Assembly (NCBI RefSeq): GCF_024362325.1
Contig: NZ_CP101497.1
Location: forward strand, 558,001-622,000
Reading direction: 5' to 3'
Length of the DNA stretch: 64,000 nucleotides
Origin: Microcella humidisoli
GTDB lineage: Bacteria > Actinomycetota > Actinomycetes > Actinomycetales > Microbacteriaceae
How positions within the stretch are numbered: the stretch's first letter is position 1; each line of letters opens with the position of its first letter. Below are positions 11,141 to 19,190 of this stretch, one piece after another. Below the pieces are notes generated by a model that did not search any database, was not told where the DNA came from, and worked only from the letters and a program-made list of their open reading frames with translations. The position numbers and the translations under genes are program-made.

Positions 11141-11923
11141 CTATTCATACCGCAGATGCGTCACATCACCGGCCGCCACGGCGACGATCCCCTCGCCCTC
11201 CGCGAGCGATCGCACGCGCAGCCGCCCGTCGTCGTCGAGGGACTCAGCCGTGCCGAGCAGCGGTGCGAGCCCGGGGCGGTCGACACGGACCGCGCGACCG
11301 AGCGTGCGCAGCTCGGGCTCGATGACGGCGCGCAGCTCGGCCGGATCGGTCACGGCGCGCCACTGCGCGACGACGGAGAGCAGTTCGTGCAGGGCAGCAG
11401 CGAGCGCGCGGTCGACGAGTCCGGCATCGACCGGCACCCCCTGGAGGGCGAGCGAGGTGGCGGTGGGCACCGGCAGCTCGTCGGCGGTCATCGAGAGGTT
11501 GAGCCCTGCCCCGACCACGACGCCTTCCGTCGCGAGCTCGGTCAGGATGCCGCTGAGCTTGCGCGCCGGGCCGCCCGCCGCGTCGACGAGCACATCGTTC
11601 GGCCACTTGAGCCCGACCCCCTCGACGCCGAGCGAGCGAGCGGTGCGGGCCAGCGCGACCCCTGCCATGAGCGGCAGCCAGCCGAGGCGTCGCGGGTCGG
11701 GCGCGCCATCGTGCCGCACGAGCAGCGAGACGGCGAGCGCCGAGCCGGGGGGCGCCGACCAGACGCGGCCGAGCCGCCCGCGTCCCGCGGTCTGATCTGC
11801 CGTCGCGACGACGGCGAGGTCGGGCAGCAGCTCGGCGCGAGCGACGAGCTCGGAGTTAGTCGAGGCGCAGCGCTCGCGCCAGTCGAGGGACGGGCTGATC
11901 GCGCGACTCAGGGGCAAGAGCAT
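11141..11923 (-). CDS. birA: Biotin--[acetyl-CoA-carboxylase] ligase
   Basis: Attaches biotin to the biotin carboxyl carrier domain, here probably the C-terminal lysine of the acyl-CoA carboxylase alpha subunit at 23.3 kb. The 260-residue protein has STN (21-23), the biotinyl-AMP loop GRGRLGR (47-53), KWPND (106-110) and RKLSGIL (121-127). It lacks the N-terminal winged-helix repressor domain of the E. coli enzyme, so it is a catalytic-only, group I ligase as usual in actinobacteria. The ATG lies six bases after a TAGGCT box. In the ancestral order it faces accD directly; here 3.7 kb of nonulosonate genes lie between them. Confidence 0.94.
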   Translation of the reverse strand: MLLPLSRAISPSLDWRERCASTNSELVARAELLPDLAVVATADQTAGRGRLGRVWSAPPGSALAVSLLVRHDGAPDPRRLGWLPLMAGVALARTARSLGVEGVGLKWPNDVLVDAAGGPARKLSGILTELATEGVVVGAGLNLSMTADELPVPTATSLALQGVPVDAGLVDRALAAALHELLSVVAQWRAVTDPAELRAVIEPELRTLGRAVRVDRPGLAPLLGTAESLDDDGRLRVRSLAEGEGIVAVAAGDVTHLRYE

Positions 11924-11929
11924 GAATCG

Positions 11930-11935
11930 AGCCTA
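11930..11935 (-). promoter_or_regulatory. -10 box of leaderless birA promoter
   Basis: Minus-strand TAGGCT six bases before ATG 11923, inside the 26-base gap between birA and the DUF6716-type gene. Confidence 0.5.
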
Positions 11936-11949
11936 CGAGGCGGGCTCCA

Positions 11950-13176
11950 TCACCGCGCGCCGACCGTGGCCGCGCGCGCTCGAAGCCGTGACCCCGCTCG
12001 GACGACGGCCCGCACGGGGGTGCCGACGACCAGTGCCACCAGGCCGAGCGGGTCGCCATCATGCCGGCCGAGGGCGGTACGACGATCCCACGCGCGGCGC
12101 AGTACGCCTCCCCGCGTCGACCGGGCGGGAACGCGAGCGGGTAGTGCGCCCTGCAACCGGAGCCGCTGGAGCTCATCAAGGTGCTGGGCGGCATCGTCGT
12201 CGGCCGGGTCGTGCAGGTAGTTGTCGGCGGCCCACGCCGCATCAGGCTCACGGAACCGACCAGCGACGAGGTCGTCCGTCGAGCCGAGCAGTCCACTCCC
12301 GATGAAGGTCGTGTTGAGCAGCGCGTCGTCGACCCCGTCGTCGTTGATCGCGAGTGCCGGGATCCCCCGCGCGATCGCCTCGAGGATCGCCGTCGAGCTC
12401 ACCGTGACCAGACCGCCCGCGCGGTCGAGCGCCGCCGACATCGATCCGGTCTGCACCACGAGGTTGGCGGGCGTCTCGCCGATCCGATGCAGCACGGCGT
12501 CGAGCGGCCAGCGCTCATCGTGGGTCTGCCGCTCTCCCGCTCGTGCGCGAACCTTGAGCACGAAGCGCCGCTCGGGGTGTCGGCGAGCGGCCTCGGCGAA
12601 GCGCGCCACGAGCGTCGTGCGCGCGGCTCGCGAAACCGGGACGAGCGCTTGCGCCGCGAGCACGACGTCGTCTCCGTGCGCGGGACGCCGGTCGAGGAAG
12701 GGGAGCGTCGTGAGGGCGAACCGATGGGCGAGACCCGCATCGCGATCGAGTTCGGCGAAGGCCCGTCGCTCGCGATGCGAGTGCACGACGATGAGGTCGG
12801 CTTGAGCGCGATAGACCAGTGCCTTGCGGCGTGCGGGCAGCGCGATACCCGGGATGCCCGACCACAGGACGGGCCGCCGCGGCAGCTCGGCGAGCATCGC
12901 GAGCAGCAGTGCGGCCATCGGTCCCCGCATCGCGACGAGCACGGCATCGGCCTCGATCGCCCGCACGAAGGCGACCGCGTCGTCAGCCTGCATGACCGCG
13001 ACCTCGCCGCCTCGCCACGAGGTCGACGCCACGGCCGCGTCACGCTGCGCGACGCTCGGCATCACCGGATTCGCAACGACGATCACGTGTCGCTCAGCCT
13101 CGGGAACGACGCGATCCAGTGTCGCCGCGCCCCACTTGAGGTAGGAGTCGGAGTCGGTGAGTGCGACGACGATCAC
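11950..13176 (-). CDS. DUF6716-type putative glycosyltransferase
   Basis: A 408-residue protein resembling the actinobacterial family annotated as DUF6716 putative glycosyltransferase. It opens VIVVALTDSDSYLKWGAA and has a GT-B-like plan: LIVVHSHRER near the domain boundary, RRFVLKVRAR, and a donor-site-like SSTAILEAIARGIPALAIN segment similar to the donor site of capsule and sialic-acid polymer synthases. The C-terminal 80 residues are rich in arginine and alanine. GTG 13176 is chosen because it overlaps the upstream neuB stop (GTGA); translation further upstream is only antisense read-through. As last gene of the four-gene nonulosonate operon it is a plausible sugar transferase, but donor and acceptor are unknown. 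Confidence 0.65.
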   Translation of the reverse strand: MIVVALTDSDSYLKWGAATLDRVVPEAERHVIVVANPVMPSVAQRDAAVASTSWRGGEVAVMQADDAVAFVRAIEADAVLVAMRGPMAALLLAMLAELPRRPVLWSGIPGIALPARRKALVYRAQADLIVVHSHRERRAFAELDRDAGLAHRFALTTLPFLDRRPAHGDDVVLAAQALVPVSRAARTTLVARFAEAARRHPERRFVLKVRARAGERQTHDERWPLDAVLHRIGETPANLVVQTGSMSAALDRAGGLVTVSSTAILEAIARGIPALAINDDGVDDALLNTTFIGSGLLGSTDDLVAGRFREPDAAWAADNYLHDPADDDAAQHLDELQRLRLQGALPARVPARSTRGGVLRRAWDRRTALGRHDGDPLGLVALVVGTPVRAVVRAGSRLRARAATVGAR

Positions 13177-14045
13177 GCGAGGACGCGACGCAGCTTGGCC
13201 CGGGGCGCGAGCTCGCCGGGGAACACGCGCTTGACCCCATCGCCGAGCGCCGTCTCGATGATGCGGATGTCGCGCACGAGGTGCTCGAAGCCCTGCGGTT
13301 CGAGCGACGCGGCGTGATCGGAGCCCCACATCGTGCGATCGAGGGTGATGTGCCGTTCGACGACGCGAGCGCCGAGGGCGACAGCGGCGAGACTGATCTG
13401 CAGTCCCCGCTCATGGCCCGAGTAGCCGATCGGCACGCCCGGGTACCGGGTGCGGAGGGTCTCGATCGTGCGCAGGTTGGCCTCCTCTGCCGGCATGGGG
13501 TAGGTCGACGTCGCGTGCAGCAGCACGAGCTGATCCCGCCCGAGGGTGTCGACCGCGCGGTCGATCTCCTCCAGGGTCGACATGCCCGTCGAGAGGAGGA
13601 CGGGCTTGCCCGTCATCGCCACGCGCTCGAGCAGCTCGATGTCGGTGACCGACGCCGAGGCGATCTTGTGGGCGACGACGTCGAGCTCTTCGAGCACGTC
13701 GACGCTCGGGACATCCCACGGCGACGCGAACCAGTCGAGACCCCGCGCCGCAGCGTAGGCGCCGATCTGCGCGTACTGCTCGGCGTCGAATTCCACCCGT
13801 CGCCGGTACTCGAGGTAGGTCATCGTGCCCCACGGCGTCTCGCGCAGCGTGTCGCGCATGTGCTCGGGCGTCGCGATCTCGGGGGTGCGCTTCTGAAACT
13901 TCACGGCGTCCGCACCCGCCTCCGCGGCGACGTCGATGAGTCGCAGGGCGAGCGCCACGTCGCCGTTGTGATTGAGCCCGATCTCCCCGATGACGTACAC
14001 GGGAAGGCCGTCGCCGATGAGACGCGAGGCGAGAGAGACGGTCAT
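13173..14045 (-). CDS. N-acetylneuraminate synthase family protein, short form
   Basis: NeuB-type enzymes condense phosphoenolpyruvate with a six-carbon sugar (ManNAc, mannose phosphate or a diacetamido sugar) to form a nonulosonic acid. The 290-residue TIM-barrel has the signatures IGEIGLNHNGD (19-29), KFQKR (49-53), FASPWDVPSVD, STGMSTLEEID, LLHATSTYP and GYSGHERG. The protein stops after the barrel: the C-terminal SAF (antifreeze-like) domain that forms part of the active site of the partner subunit in classical NeuB is missing. The substrate therefore cannot be inferred from close similarity. It is preceded two bases away by the cytidylyltransferase gene and overlaps the DUF6716-type gene. 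Confidence 0.85.
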   Translation of the reverse strand: MTVSLASRLIGDGLPVYVIGEIGLNHNGDVALALRLIDVAAEAGADAVKFQKRTPEIATPEHMRDTLRETPWGTMTYLEYRRRVEFDAEQYAQIGAYAAARGLDWFASPWDVPSVDVLEELDVVAHKIASASVTDIELLERVAMTGKPVLLSTGMSTLEEIDRAVDTLGRDQLVLLHATSTYPMPAEEANLRTIETLRTRYPGVPIGYSGHERGLQISLAAVALGARVVERHITLDRTMWGSDHAASLEPQGFEHLVRDIRIIETALGDGVKRVFPGELAPRAKLRRVLA

Positions 14046-14047
14046 GG

Positions 14048-14770
14048 TCAGGACTCCTTCGTGGCGGGAACCGCGGGCAGGGCGCCCCGGTCGTGGTGAA
14101 CGGCGGCGAGAGCTCGGGCGATCTCGAGCTCGACCTCGGTGTCGATGTCGACGGCGAACCGCTCGTCGACGAGCTGCGGCTCGACGCGCCCGAAGAACCG
14201 GTGCGATGCCTGCAGCAGCCCCGTCGCGCGCATGACGTAGAACGCCCCCGTCTCGGCCACCTGGGGCGGCAGGTCTTGCCGACGGGGTCGGAACCCCGCA
14301 TCGTGATTGACGCCCTCCCACCCTGCGTCGCGCGGGTCGGCCGGCCTCCACAGGAAGACCGGGGTGGCGATGGCCGAGAACACCACATCGGCCTCGGCGC
14401 CCCGCACGCGCGCGACAGCGGCATCGAGGTCGTCCGAGGCGATGAACGGCGAGGTGGCCTGCAGCATGACGACGATGTCGACGGTGCGGTCGAGCGTGTC
14501 GATGGCGTGCAGCAGCGCAGACTCCGAGCTCGCGGTCGAGGTCGCCAGCGACCGCGGCCGGTCGATCACGAAGGCCCCGGAGCGTCGCGCCTCGTCAGCG
14601 ATCTCACGATCATCGGTCGAGACGACGACGCGGTGGATGCTGGACGCCGCCCGCGCGCTGCGCACGGCCCGCGCGACCAGGGTGTCGCCGCCCACCCGTT
14701 GCAGATTCTTGCGAGGGATCCCGACCGAACCCCCGCGAGCAGGGATGATCGCGACGACCTCGCCGCTCAC
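14048..14770 (-). CDS. CMP-nonulosonate cytidylyltransferase (NeuA-like)
   Basis: A 240-residue nucleotidyltransferase of the acylneuraminate cytidylyltransferase family. The N-terminal CTP loop IIPARGGSVGIPRKN (8-22) is complete, followed by VVVSTDDREIADEA and VVMLQATSPF. FAVDIDTEVELEIA near the C-terminus matches the conserved DID-type metal site. It should activate the product of the adjacent NeuB-like enzyme as a CMP-sugar. GTG 14770 overlaps the upstream stop (GTGA). The other genes of the cluster start in the same coupled way. Confidence 0.85.
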   Translation of the reverse strand: MSGEVVAIIPARGGSVGIPRKNLQRVGGDTLVARAVRSARAASSIHRVVVSTDDREIADEARRSGAFVIDRPRSLATSTASSESALLHAIDTLDRTVDIVVMLQATSPFIASDDLDAAVARVRGAEADVVFSAIATPVFLWRPADPRDAGWEGVNHDAGFRPRRQDLPPQVAETGAFYVMRATGLLQASHRFFGRVEPQLVDERFAVDIDTEVELEIARALAAVHHDRGALPAVPATKES

Positions 14771-15687
14771 GAGGCCACCTCGGCGCGACCGATCGAGGGC
14801 AGCACGGTCGACCCGGTGCCGCGCAGCACCACGGGCAGCGTCTCGGCGGCCGTCGAGGCTCCCGCCACGATGTCGAGGGGCCGCGGGGTGCCCGCGAGCG
14901 CGAGCTCGATCGGGAGGTCGGCGGCGAGCACCGAGACGCGGGGAAGCCGCGCGACGGCCTCGAGGAACCAGCGCGGCTCGCGACGGTGCGGCAGGTACGC
15001 GAGCGGGGCGGCACGGGCGAGGTGCGCGATCGCCTGCAGCGCGGTGCTCGCGGCGTCGAGGCCGTCGACCACGCGGGCGGTGCCGAGCAGGATGCGCGCA
15101 TCCGGCGGCACGGACGCGGCGTGCGCTCCCCACTGCCGCGTCCTGTCGAACCGGTGGGTCGTGACGATCGCCCCGAGCGCACGCAGGCGGAGGACAGCCG
15201 GATCGTTCGACGCGAGATACGTCGTGACGGCGAGGCGCCCCTCCGAGGCGAGCCCGAGCAGGCGCCGGGTCGTGCGGGTGGCGAGTTCGCTGCGCAGTCC
15301 TGCGAGCACCCGCGGCGCGCGCGGACGCAGCAGCGGCTGGCCGCGGTCGAGGTGCTCGGCGAGCAGGCGCGTGATGCCGCCGTCGTCGACGAGCGTGAGC
15401 GCGCGCGGTCGGGCGCGCTCGAGTCGCAGTTGCACCTGGCCCGAGTACGCGTCGCCGACGAGCCACGGCGCACCGTCGGTGAACAGGCGCGCCGGCAGGA
15501 CCCGGCGATCGATGGCGAAGCGCGAGCCGTCGTCGACGCGCTCAGCGAGGTGGGTGACGGTGCGCTCGAGCTGAGCGTCACCCGCGCGGGGCACGATGAC
15601 GAGGGGTGTCGACGCGAGCGCGGCGTGCTCGAGTGCTCCGAGCAGCTGCAGCGGCGACTCGACCCATGCGATGGCACCCTCCTGCAT
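14767..15687 (-). CDS. Putative polysialyltransferase-like glycosyltransferase
   Basis: First gene of the nonulosonate operon, 306 residues, without an exact family signature that I can prove. The start WVESPLQLLGALEHA and the later LVDDGGITRLL, AHLARAAPLAYLPHRREP and ILLGTARVVDGLD resemble bacterial sialyl- and polysialyltransferases, in which an SPLQ motif follows the first beta strand and a YxPHR motif binds CMP-sialate. ATG 15687 is preceded on the minus strand by GGGGGAG at ribosome-binding distance. Context (CMP-sugar synthetase and NeuB-like synthase directly downstream) supports transfer of a nonulosonic acid. An unrelated role cannot be excluded. Confidence 0.6.
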   Translation of the reverse strand: MQEGAIAWVESPLQLLGALEHAALASTPLVIVPRAGDAQLERTVTHLAERVDDGSRFAIDRRVLPARLFTDGAPWLVGDAYSGQVQLRLERARPRALTLVDDGGITRLLAEHLDRGQPLLRPRAPRVLAGLRSELATRTTRRLLGLASEGRLAVTTYLASNDPAVLRLRALGAIVTTHRFDRTRQWGAHAASVPPDARILLGTARVVDGLDAASTALQAIAHLARAAPLAYLPHRREPRWFLEAVARLPRVSVLAADLPIELALAGTPRPLDIVAGASTAAETLPVVLRGTGSTVLPSIGRAEVAS

Positions 15688-15856
15688 CGCACTCCCCCTC
15701 CGCTCGGTGGGCCCGACGGTAGTCAGGCCGCCCCAACGGCGGGTGCACTGCTCGTGTCGAACAGGCGAATCGCACGCGACGCATGACGGGCGGGCACCAG
15801 CCGCGACGACCAATGCTGTGGAACTCCTCCAACGGCACCCCGCACCCTGTGGTCGA

Positions 15857-15862
15857 TAGGCT
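15857..15862 (+). promoter_or_regulatory. -10 box of leaderless accD promoter
   Basis: TAGGCT six bases before the GTG of the carboxyltransferase gene. It sits in the 181-base divergent region shared with the nonulosonate operon. Confidence 0.55.
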
Positions 15863-15868
15863 GACACG

Positions 15869-17482
15869 GTGACCGACCCCACGCCTGCGACCACCCCTGC
15901 CGCCCCCGACCTCTCGACGACGGCCGGCAAGATCGCCGACCTGAAGATCCGCTACCACGAAGCCGTCACCGCGAGCGGCGAGGCGGCGATCGAGAAGCAG
16001 CACGCCAAGGGCAAGATGACCGCCCGCGAGCGCATCGACACGCTGCTCGACCACGGCAGCTTCGTCGAGCTCGACGAGTTCGTGCGGCACCGCACGCACG
16101 CGTTCGGCATGGATGCGAAGCGCCCCTACGGCGATGCGGTGGTCACGGGCACCGGCACCATCCACGGGCGGCAGGTCGCCGTGTACAGCCAGGACTTCAC
16201 GATCTTCGGCGGCTCGCTCGGCGAGGTCGCGGGCGAGAAGATCATCAAGGTCATGGAGCTCGCGCTCAAGACGGGCGTGCCGATCATCGGCATCCTCGAC
16301 TCGGGTGGAGCCCGCATCCAGGAGGGCGTTGTGGCCCTCGGCAAGTACGGCGAGATCTTCCGGCGCAACACGGCGGCGAGCGGCGTGATCCCGCAGATCT
16401 CGATCATCTGCGGCCCGGCCGCGGGCGGCGCGGTGTACTCCCCCGCCCTCACCGACTTCGTCATCATGGTCGACAAGACCAGCCAGATGTTCGTCACCGG
16501 CCCCGACGTCATCAAGACCGTCACGGGTGAAGACGTCGGCATGGAGGAGCTCGGCGGCGCGCTCACCCACAACCGCACGTCCGGCGTTTCGCACTACCTC
16601 GCGAGCGACGAGCACGACGCCTTCGACTTCGCGCGCGCGCTGCTGAGCTACCTGCCCGACAACAACCTCGCCGAGCTGCCGCAGTACGCGGCCGAGGCCG
16701 AGCTCGAGATCACCGACGACGACCGTCGGCTGAACAGCATGATCCCCGACAGCCCGAACCAGCCCTACGACGTCGTCGGCATCATCGACCACGTCGTCGA
16801 CGAGGGCTCGTTCCTCGAGGTGCAGCCGCTGTTCGCCCCCAACATCGTCATCGGCTTCGCGCGCGTCGAGGGCCGCAGCGTCGGCGTCATCGCCAATCAG
16901 CCCAACGCGATGGCGGGCACGCTCAACATCGACGCGGGCGAGAAGGCCGCGCGCTTCGTGCGCTTCTGCGACGCCTTCTCGATCCCCATCCTCACCCTCG
17001 TCGACGTGCCCGGGTACCTGCCCGGCACCGACCAGGAGTGGACGGGTGTGATCCGCCGCGGCGCCAAGCTGCTCTACGCCTACGCCGAGGCGACCGTGCC
17101 GCTCGTCACCGTCATCACGCGCAAGGCCTACGGCGGCGCCTACATCGTCATGGGCTCGAAGCAGCTCGGCGCCGACATGAACCTCGCCTGGCCGACGGCC
17201 GAGATCGCCGTCATGGGCGGGCAGGGTGCGGTGAACATCCTGTACCGCGACCAGATCAGGGCCGCCGAGGCCGCGGGAGAGGACGTCGCGGCGGTGCGCA
17301 CGCGGCTCGCGAACGAGTACACCTACAACGTCGCGAGCCCGTTCCTCGCCGCCGAGCGCGGCGAGCTCGATGGCATCATCGAACCGGCGGCGACGCGCGT
17401 CGCGGTGATCAAGGCCCTGCGGGCGCTCAAGACCAAGCGGGCGAGCCTGCCGCCGAAGAAGCACGGGAACATCCCGCTGTGA
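15869..17482 (+). CDS. accD: Acyl-CoA carboxylase, carboxyltransferase (beta) subunit
   Basis: Transfers carboxyl groups from carboxybiotin to acetyl- or propionyl-CoA, giving malonyl- or methylmalonyl-CoA. The 537-residue protein has both crotonase-fold halves: [15 protein letters not shown] near residue 50, [23 protein letters not shown], the oxyanion segment [13 protein letters not shown], then [14 protein letters not shown] and [13 protein letters not shown]. Length and motifs match the AccD5/PccB type of actinobacteria. The epsilon subunit gene follows with a GTGA overlap; the biotin-carrying alpha subunit is 5.8 kb downstream, as in M. tuberculosis. The product is probably the main malonyl/methylmalonyl-CoA source for lipids. 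Confidence 0.94.
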   Translation: MTDPTPATTPAAPDLSTTAGKIADLKIRYHEAVTASGEAAIEKQHAKGKMTARERIDTLLDHGSFVELDEFVRHRTHAFGMDAKRPYGDAVVTGTGTIHGRQVAVYSQDFTIFGGSLGEVAGEKIIKVMELALKTGVPIIGILDSGGARIQEGVVALGKYGEIFRRNTAASGVIPQISIICGPAAGGAVYSPALTDFVIMVDKTSQMFVTGPDVIKTVTGEDVGMEELGGALTHNRTSGVSHYLASDEHDAFDFARALLSYLPDNNLAELPQYAAEAELEITDDDRRLNSMIPDSPNQPYDVVGIIDHVVDEGSFLEVQPLFAPNIVIGFARVEGRSVGVIANQPNAMAGTLNIDAGEKAARFVRFCDAFSIPILTLVDVPGYLPGTDQEWTGVIRRGAKLLYAYAEATVPLVTVITRKAYGGAYIVMGSKQLGADMNLAWPTAEIAVMGGQGAVNILYRDQIRAAEAAGEDVAAVRTRLANEYTYNVASPFLAAERGELDGIIEPAATRVAVIKALRALKTKRASLPPKKHGNIPL

Positions 17483-17730
17483 GCGAGCAGACCCCTGCGG
17501 CGATGGATGCGGCGCCCGCGATGCGCGTCGTGGCAGGCAGCCCGACCGACGAGGAGCTGGCCGCAGCGCACTCCGTGATCGTCGCCGTGCTGGCCGAGCG
17601 GGCCGCGCGCGGGGCCGAGCTCATCGAGCCGCCCGTCGACCGCTGGAGCCGCGGAGCACGCGCCCTGCGTACCCCGCTCGCCCCCGGGCCGGGCGCCTGG
17701 GCGGGAACGACGGGTCAGCGCGGCTGCTGA
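17479..17730 (+). CDS. accE: Acyl-CoA carboxylase epsilon subunit
   Basis: A small protein of 83 residues that activates the actinobacterial beta subunit. The core [20 protein letters not shown], ending in the conserved [12 protein letters not shown] helix, is the hallmark of the family, and the C-terminal [18 protein letters not shown] resembles the W-containing tail of AccE5. GTG 17479 overlaps the accD stop. It is the last gene before a 419-base non-coding region and has a GC-rich hairpin 28 bases after its stop. Confidence 0.88.
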   Translation: MSEQTPAAMDAAPAMRVVAGSPTDEELAAAHSVIVAVLAERAARGAELIEPPVDRWSRGARALRTPLAPGPGAWAGTTGQRGC

Positions 17731-17757
17731 ACCGCGCGAATCGAGCCCGTTTCGCGA

Positions 17758-17788
17758 CGGAATCCGAAGCCTTGTGCTGCGGATTCCG
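17758..17788 (+). terminator. Hairpin after accE
   Basis: CGGAATCCG pairs with CGGATTCCG across a 13-base loop, 28 bases after the accE stop. There is no U-run, as is usual in high-GC actinobacteria, so termination is an inference. Confidence 0.45.
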
Positions 17789-17818
17789 CGGCACTGACCC
17801 GTGCACGGTCACAGAAAT

Positions 17819-17907
17819 CCCCCCTTTCGGGGGGAATGTACCCTGGGATTCGTTGCGACGACCTCGAAGAACCCCGGAATTCCGGGGATCTTGAGCGAAC
17901 GGGGTAC
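17819..17907. ncRNA. Candidate structured RNA with nested stems
   Basis: Two structural units lie side by side. The first is CCCCCC-tttc-GGGGGG (17819-17834). The second is closed by GTACCCTG (17838-17845) pairing with CGGGGTAC (17900-17907, one G-U pair). It encloses an interrupted stem, CTC-g-AAGA (17863-17870) with TCTTGAG (17889-17895), capped by the perfect CCCCGG-AATT-CCGGGG (17872-17887). Such nesting is more than a terminator needs. No transcript is proven and the strand is unknown; a non-coding RNA or cis-regulatory leader is the best guess. Confidence 0.4.
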
Positions 17908-17981
17908 GAACGGTGTCCCCCGTAGTCCCCCAAAATGATGACTGTGCTGGCGAGGCTCGACGGGCAGTATTGCTGATGTCA

Positions 17982-18005
17982 GGTGATGCTCGTTACGAGC
18001 TCACC
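17982..18005. repeat. Hairpin with bulged base
   Basis: GGTGA-t-GCTCG-tta-CGAGC-TCACC forms a ten-pair hairpin with one bulged T. It lies between the nested structure and the two terminator-like hairpins. Confidence 0.5.
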
Positions 18006-18050
18006 ACCGATCACCACGACCGCACGGGTAGCGGTCATGTGATTGGGGGG

Positions 18051-18087
18051 CGAGGTAGGCCAACATTCGGGTTGTGGGCCTACCTCG
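18051..18087. repeat. Perfect 11-bp inverted repeat
   Basis: CGAGGTAGGCC and GGCCTACCTCG are perfectly complementary with a 15-base loop. It sits nine bases before the strong hairpin at 18096, so together they could act as a double terminator or as the 3' end of an RNA transcribed from the left. Confidence 0.55.
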
Positions 18088-18095
18088 ATACGTTA

Positions 18096-18128
18096 CGAAG
18101 GGCCGGAGCTGGGTACTCCGGCCCTTCG
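18096..18128. terminator. Strong bidirectional terminator hairpin
   Basis: CGAAGGGCCGGAG pairs perfectly with CTCCGGCCCTTCG (13 bp, seven-base loop), with short T-rich bases on the right (TCGATCGTT) and A/T-rich bases on the left. It separates the plus-strand accE side from the minus-strand gene ending at 18150, so it can serve both. Confidence 0.65.
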
Positions 18129-18149
18129 ATCGTTAAGGCCCGTCGAACG

Positions 18150-19190
18150 TTAGGCCCGCGCTGCGGTCCGTGGGATCTCGAGCCAGAGGTCGACCGAGTC
18201 ATCCTCGTCGTCGTCCGACTGCCCGAGATCGCGCGCGCGCCCGTCGCCCGAGGGCGTGAGTCCCACGACGGTCACGGCGACCTCCGAGTCGGGCGGCGCC
18301 GTGCGCGCGATGACGCGCGTCGCACTCGTCGAGCGGATCGCCTCGGCGAGCGTGGTCAGCACGCGCTGCAGCGAGGCCTCGTCGAGCTCATCGAGGCCGC
18401 CCTCGTCGAAGAGGCTCACGAGCACGCCCCGACGCCGGGCGGCCATGACCTCGCTGCGCACGACGTCGTCGAGCAGGCGGCGCCCGCGGATCTCATCGCG
18501 GATCGCGCCCTCGAGGTGCAGGCACTCCGCCCGCTGCTCCTCGGTCAGCTCGCCGTTCGACTCTTCGATGATGCGCAGCATCGGCACGGCGGTGGTGCCC
18601 GTCTGCCCGAGCCGGAACTGGCGCTCATAGAGGTGCGCTTCCTGCGCCGCCTGCCAGTCGGTCGCCTCGCGCTCGGCGCGCGCGAAGCGAGCGGCATCGC
18701 GCGAGGCCTTCGCGAGGGCGCGCGACAGGATGTGCGAGACCGCAACCCACGAGGCGCTGCCGATCACGCCGATGCCCAGCAGCAGGGCCGGGTCCCACAG
18801 CACCGTCTGGATGACGAGCGCCGCGATGCCCAGCCACGCGTAGAGATGCCGACGCCGTGTCGATGTGATCGTCATGAGGGTGCCGACGGCGGCGACGTAC
18901 CAGGTCGAGTAGCCGAGCCCGCCCTCGCGGGTGGCGTCGAGCTGCGGCGCGATGAGCATGGGCATGGCGATGCAGACGAGCACGTTGGTGACCGCCAGCC
19001 ACGTCGACATGCGCTCGGGCTGACCCGGCAGCATGCTGATCGTGACGGCCGTTGCGTAGAGCGCCATGGCCGCGAGCACCGGCAGCGGGTTGGCCGGGAT
19101 CTCGATCGTGTAGAGGCCGAGCACGATGTGGTACGCCGCGAAGATGGCAGCCATCGTGACGATGAGCCCGCGGGGAACACCGATCCTCAT
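18150..19190 (-). CDS. Membrane protein of a sensor-kinase operon, function unknown
   Basis: A 346-residue protein with four or five hydrophobic segments in the first 160 residues and a cytoplasmic part that mimics the layout of the neighbouring histidine kinase. A long helix rich in alanine and arginine (SRDAARFARAEREATDWQAAQ) is followed by an acidic domain. I see neither the phosphoacceptor histidine motif nor the N- and G-boxes of an ATPase, so it is either a degenerate kinase or a partner protein. ATG 19190 overlaps the stop of the kinase gene (ATGA). It is the last gene of the regulator-kinase operon. No better assignment is possible from sequence. Confidence 0.6.
   Translation of the reverse strand: MRIGVPRGLIVTMAAIFAAYHIVLGLYTIEIPANPLPVLAAMALYATAVTISMLPGQPERMSTWLAVTNVLVCIAMPMLIAPQLDATREGGLGYSTWYVAAVGTLMTITSTRRRHLYAWLGIAALVIQTVLWDPALLLGIGVIGSASWVAVSHILSRALAKASRDAARFARAEREATDWQAAQEAHLYERQFRLGQTGTTAVPMLRIIEESNGELTEEQRAECLHLEGAIRDEIRGRRLLDDVVRSEVMAARRRGVLVSLFDEGGLDELDEASLQRVLTTLAEAIRSTSATRVIARTAPPDSEVAVTVVGLTPSGDGRARDLGQSDDDEDDSVDLWLEIPRTAARA

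Larger units (their letters stand above)
17731..18149. other. Gene-free region packed with inverted repeats
   Basis: This is the only gap longer than 300 bases. It lies between the convergent accE and membrane-protein genes. I see no credible coding sequence in it; the open frames that enter it are shadows. Instead it contains at least six hairpins described individually here: 17758-17788, 17819-17834, 17838-17907, 17982-18005, 18051-18087 and 18096-18128. The local base composition is visibly lower in GC than the surrounding genes, especially from 17930 to 18100. Confidence 0.75.

Noticed and set aside
17819..17940. Possible 6C RNA because of runs of C (CCCCCC, CCCCC, CCCCC)
   Set aside because: 6C RNAs carry the C-runs in hairpin loops; here the first run is paired with GGGGGG. 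I could not establish the consensus, so only a generic structured-RNA candidate is reported.
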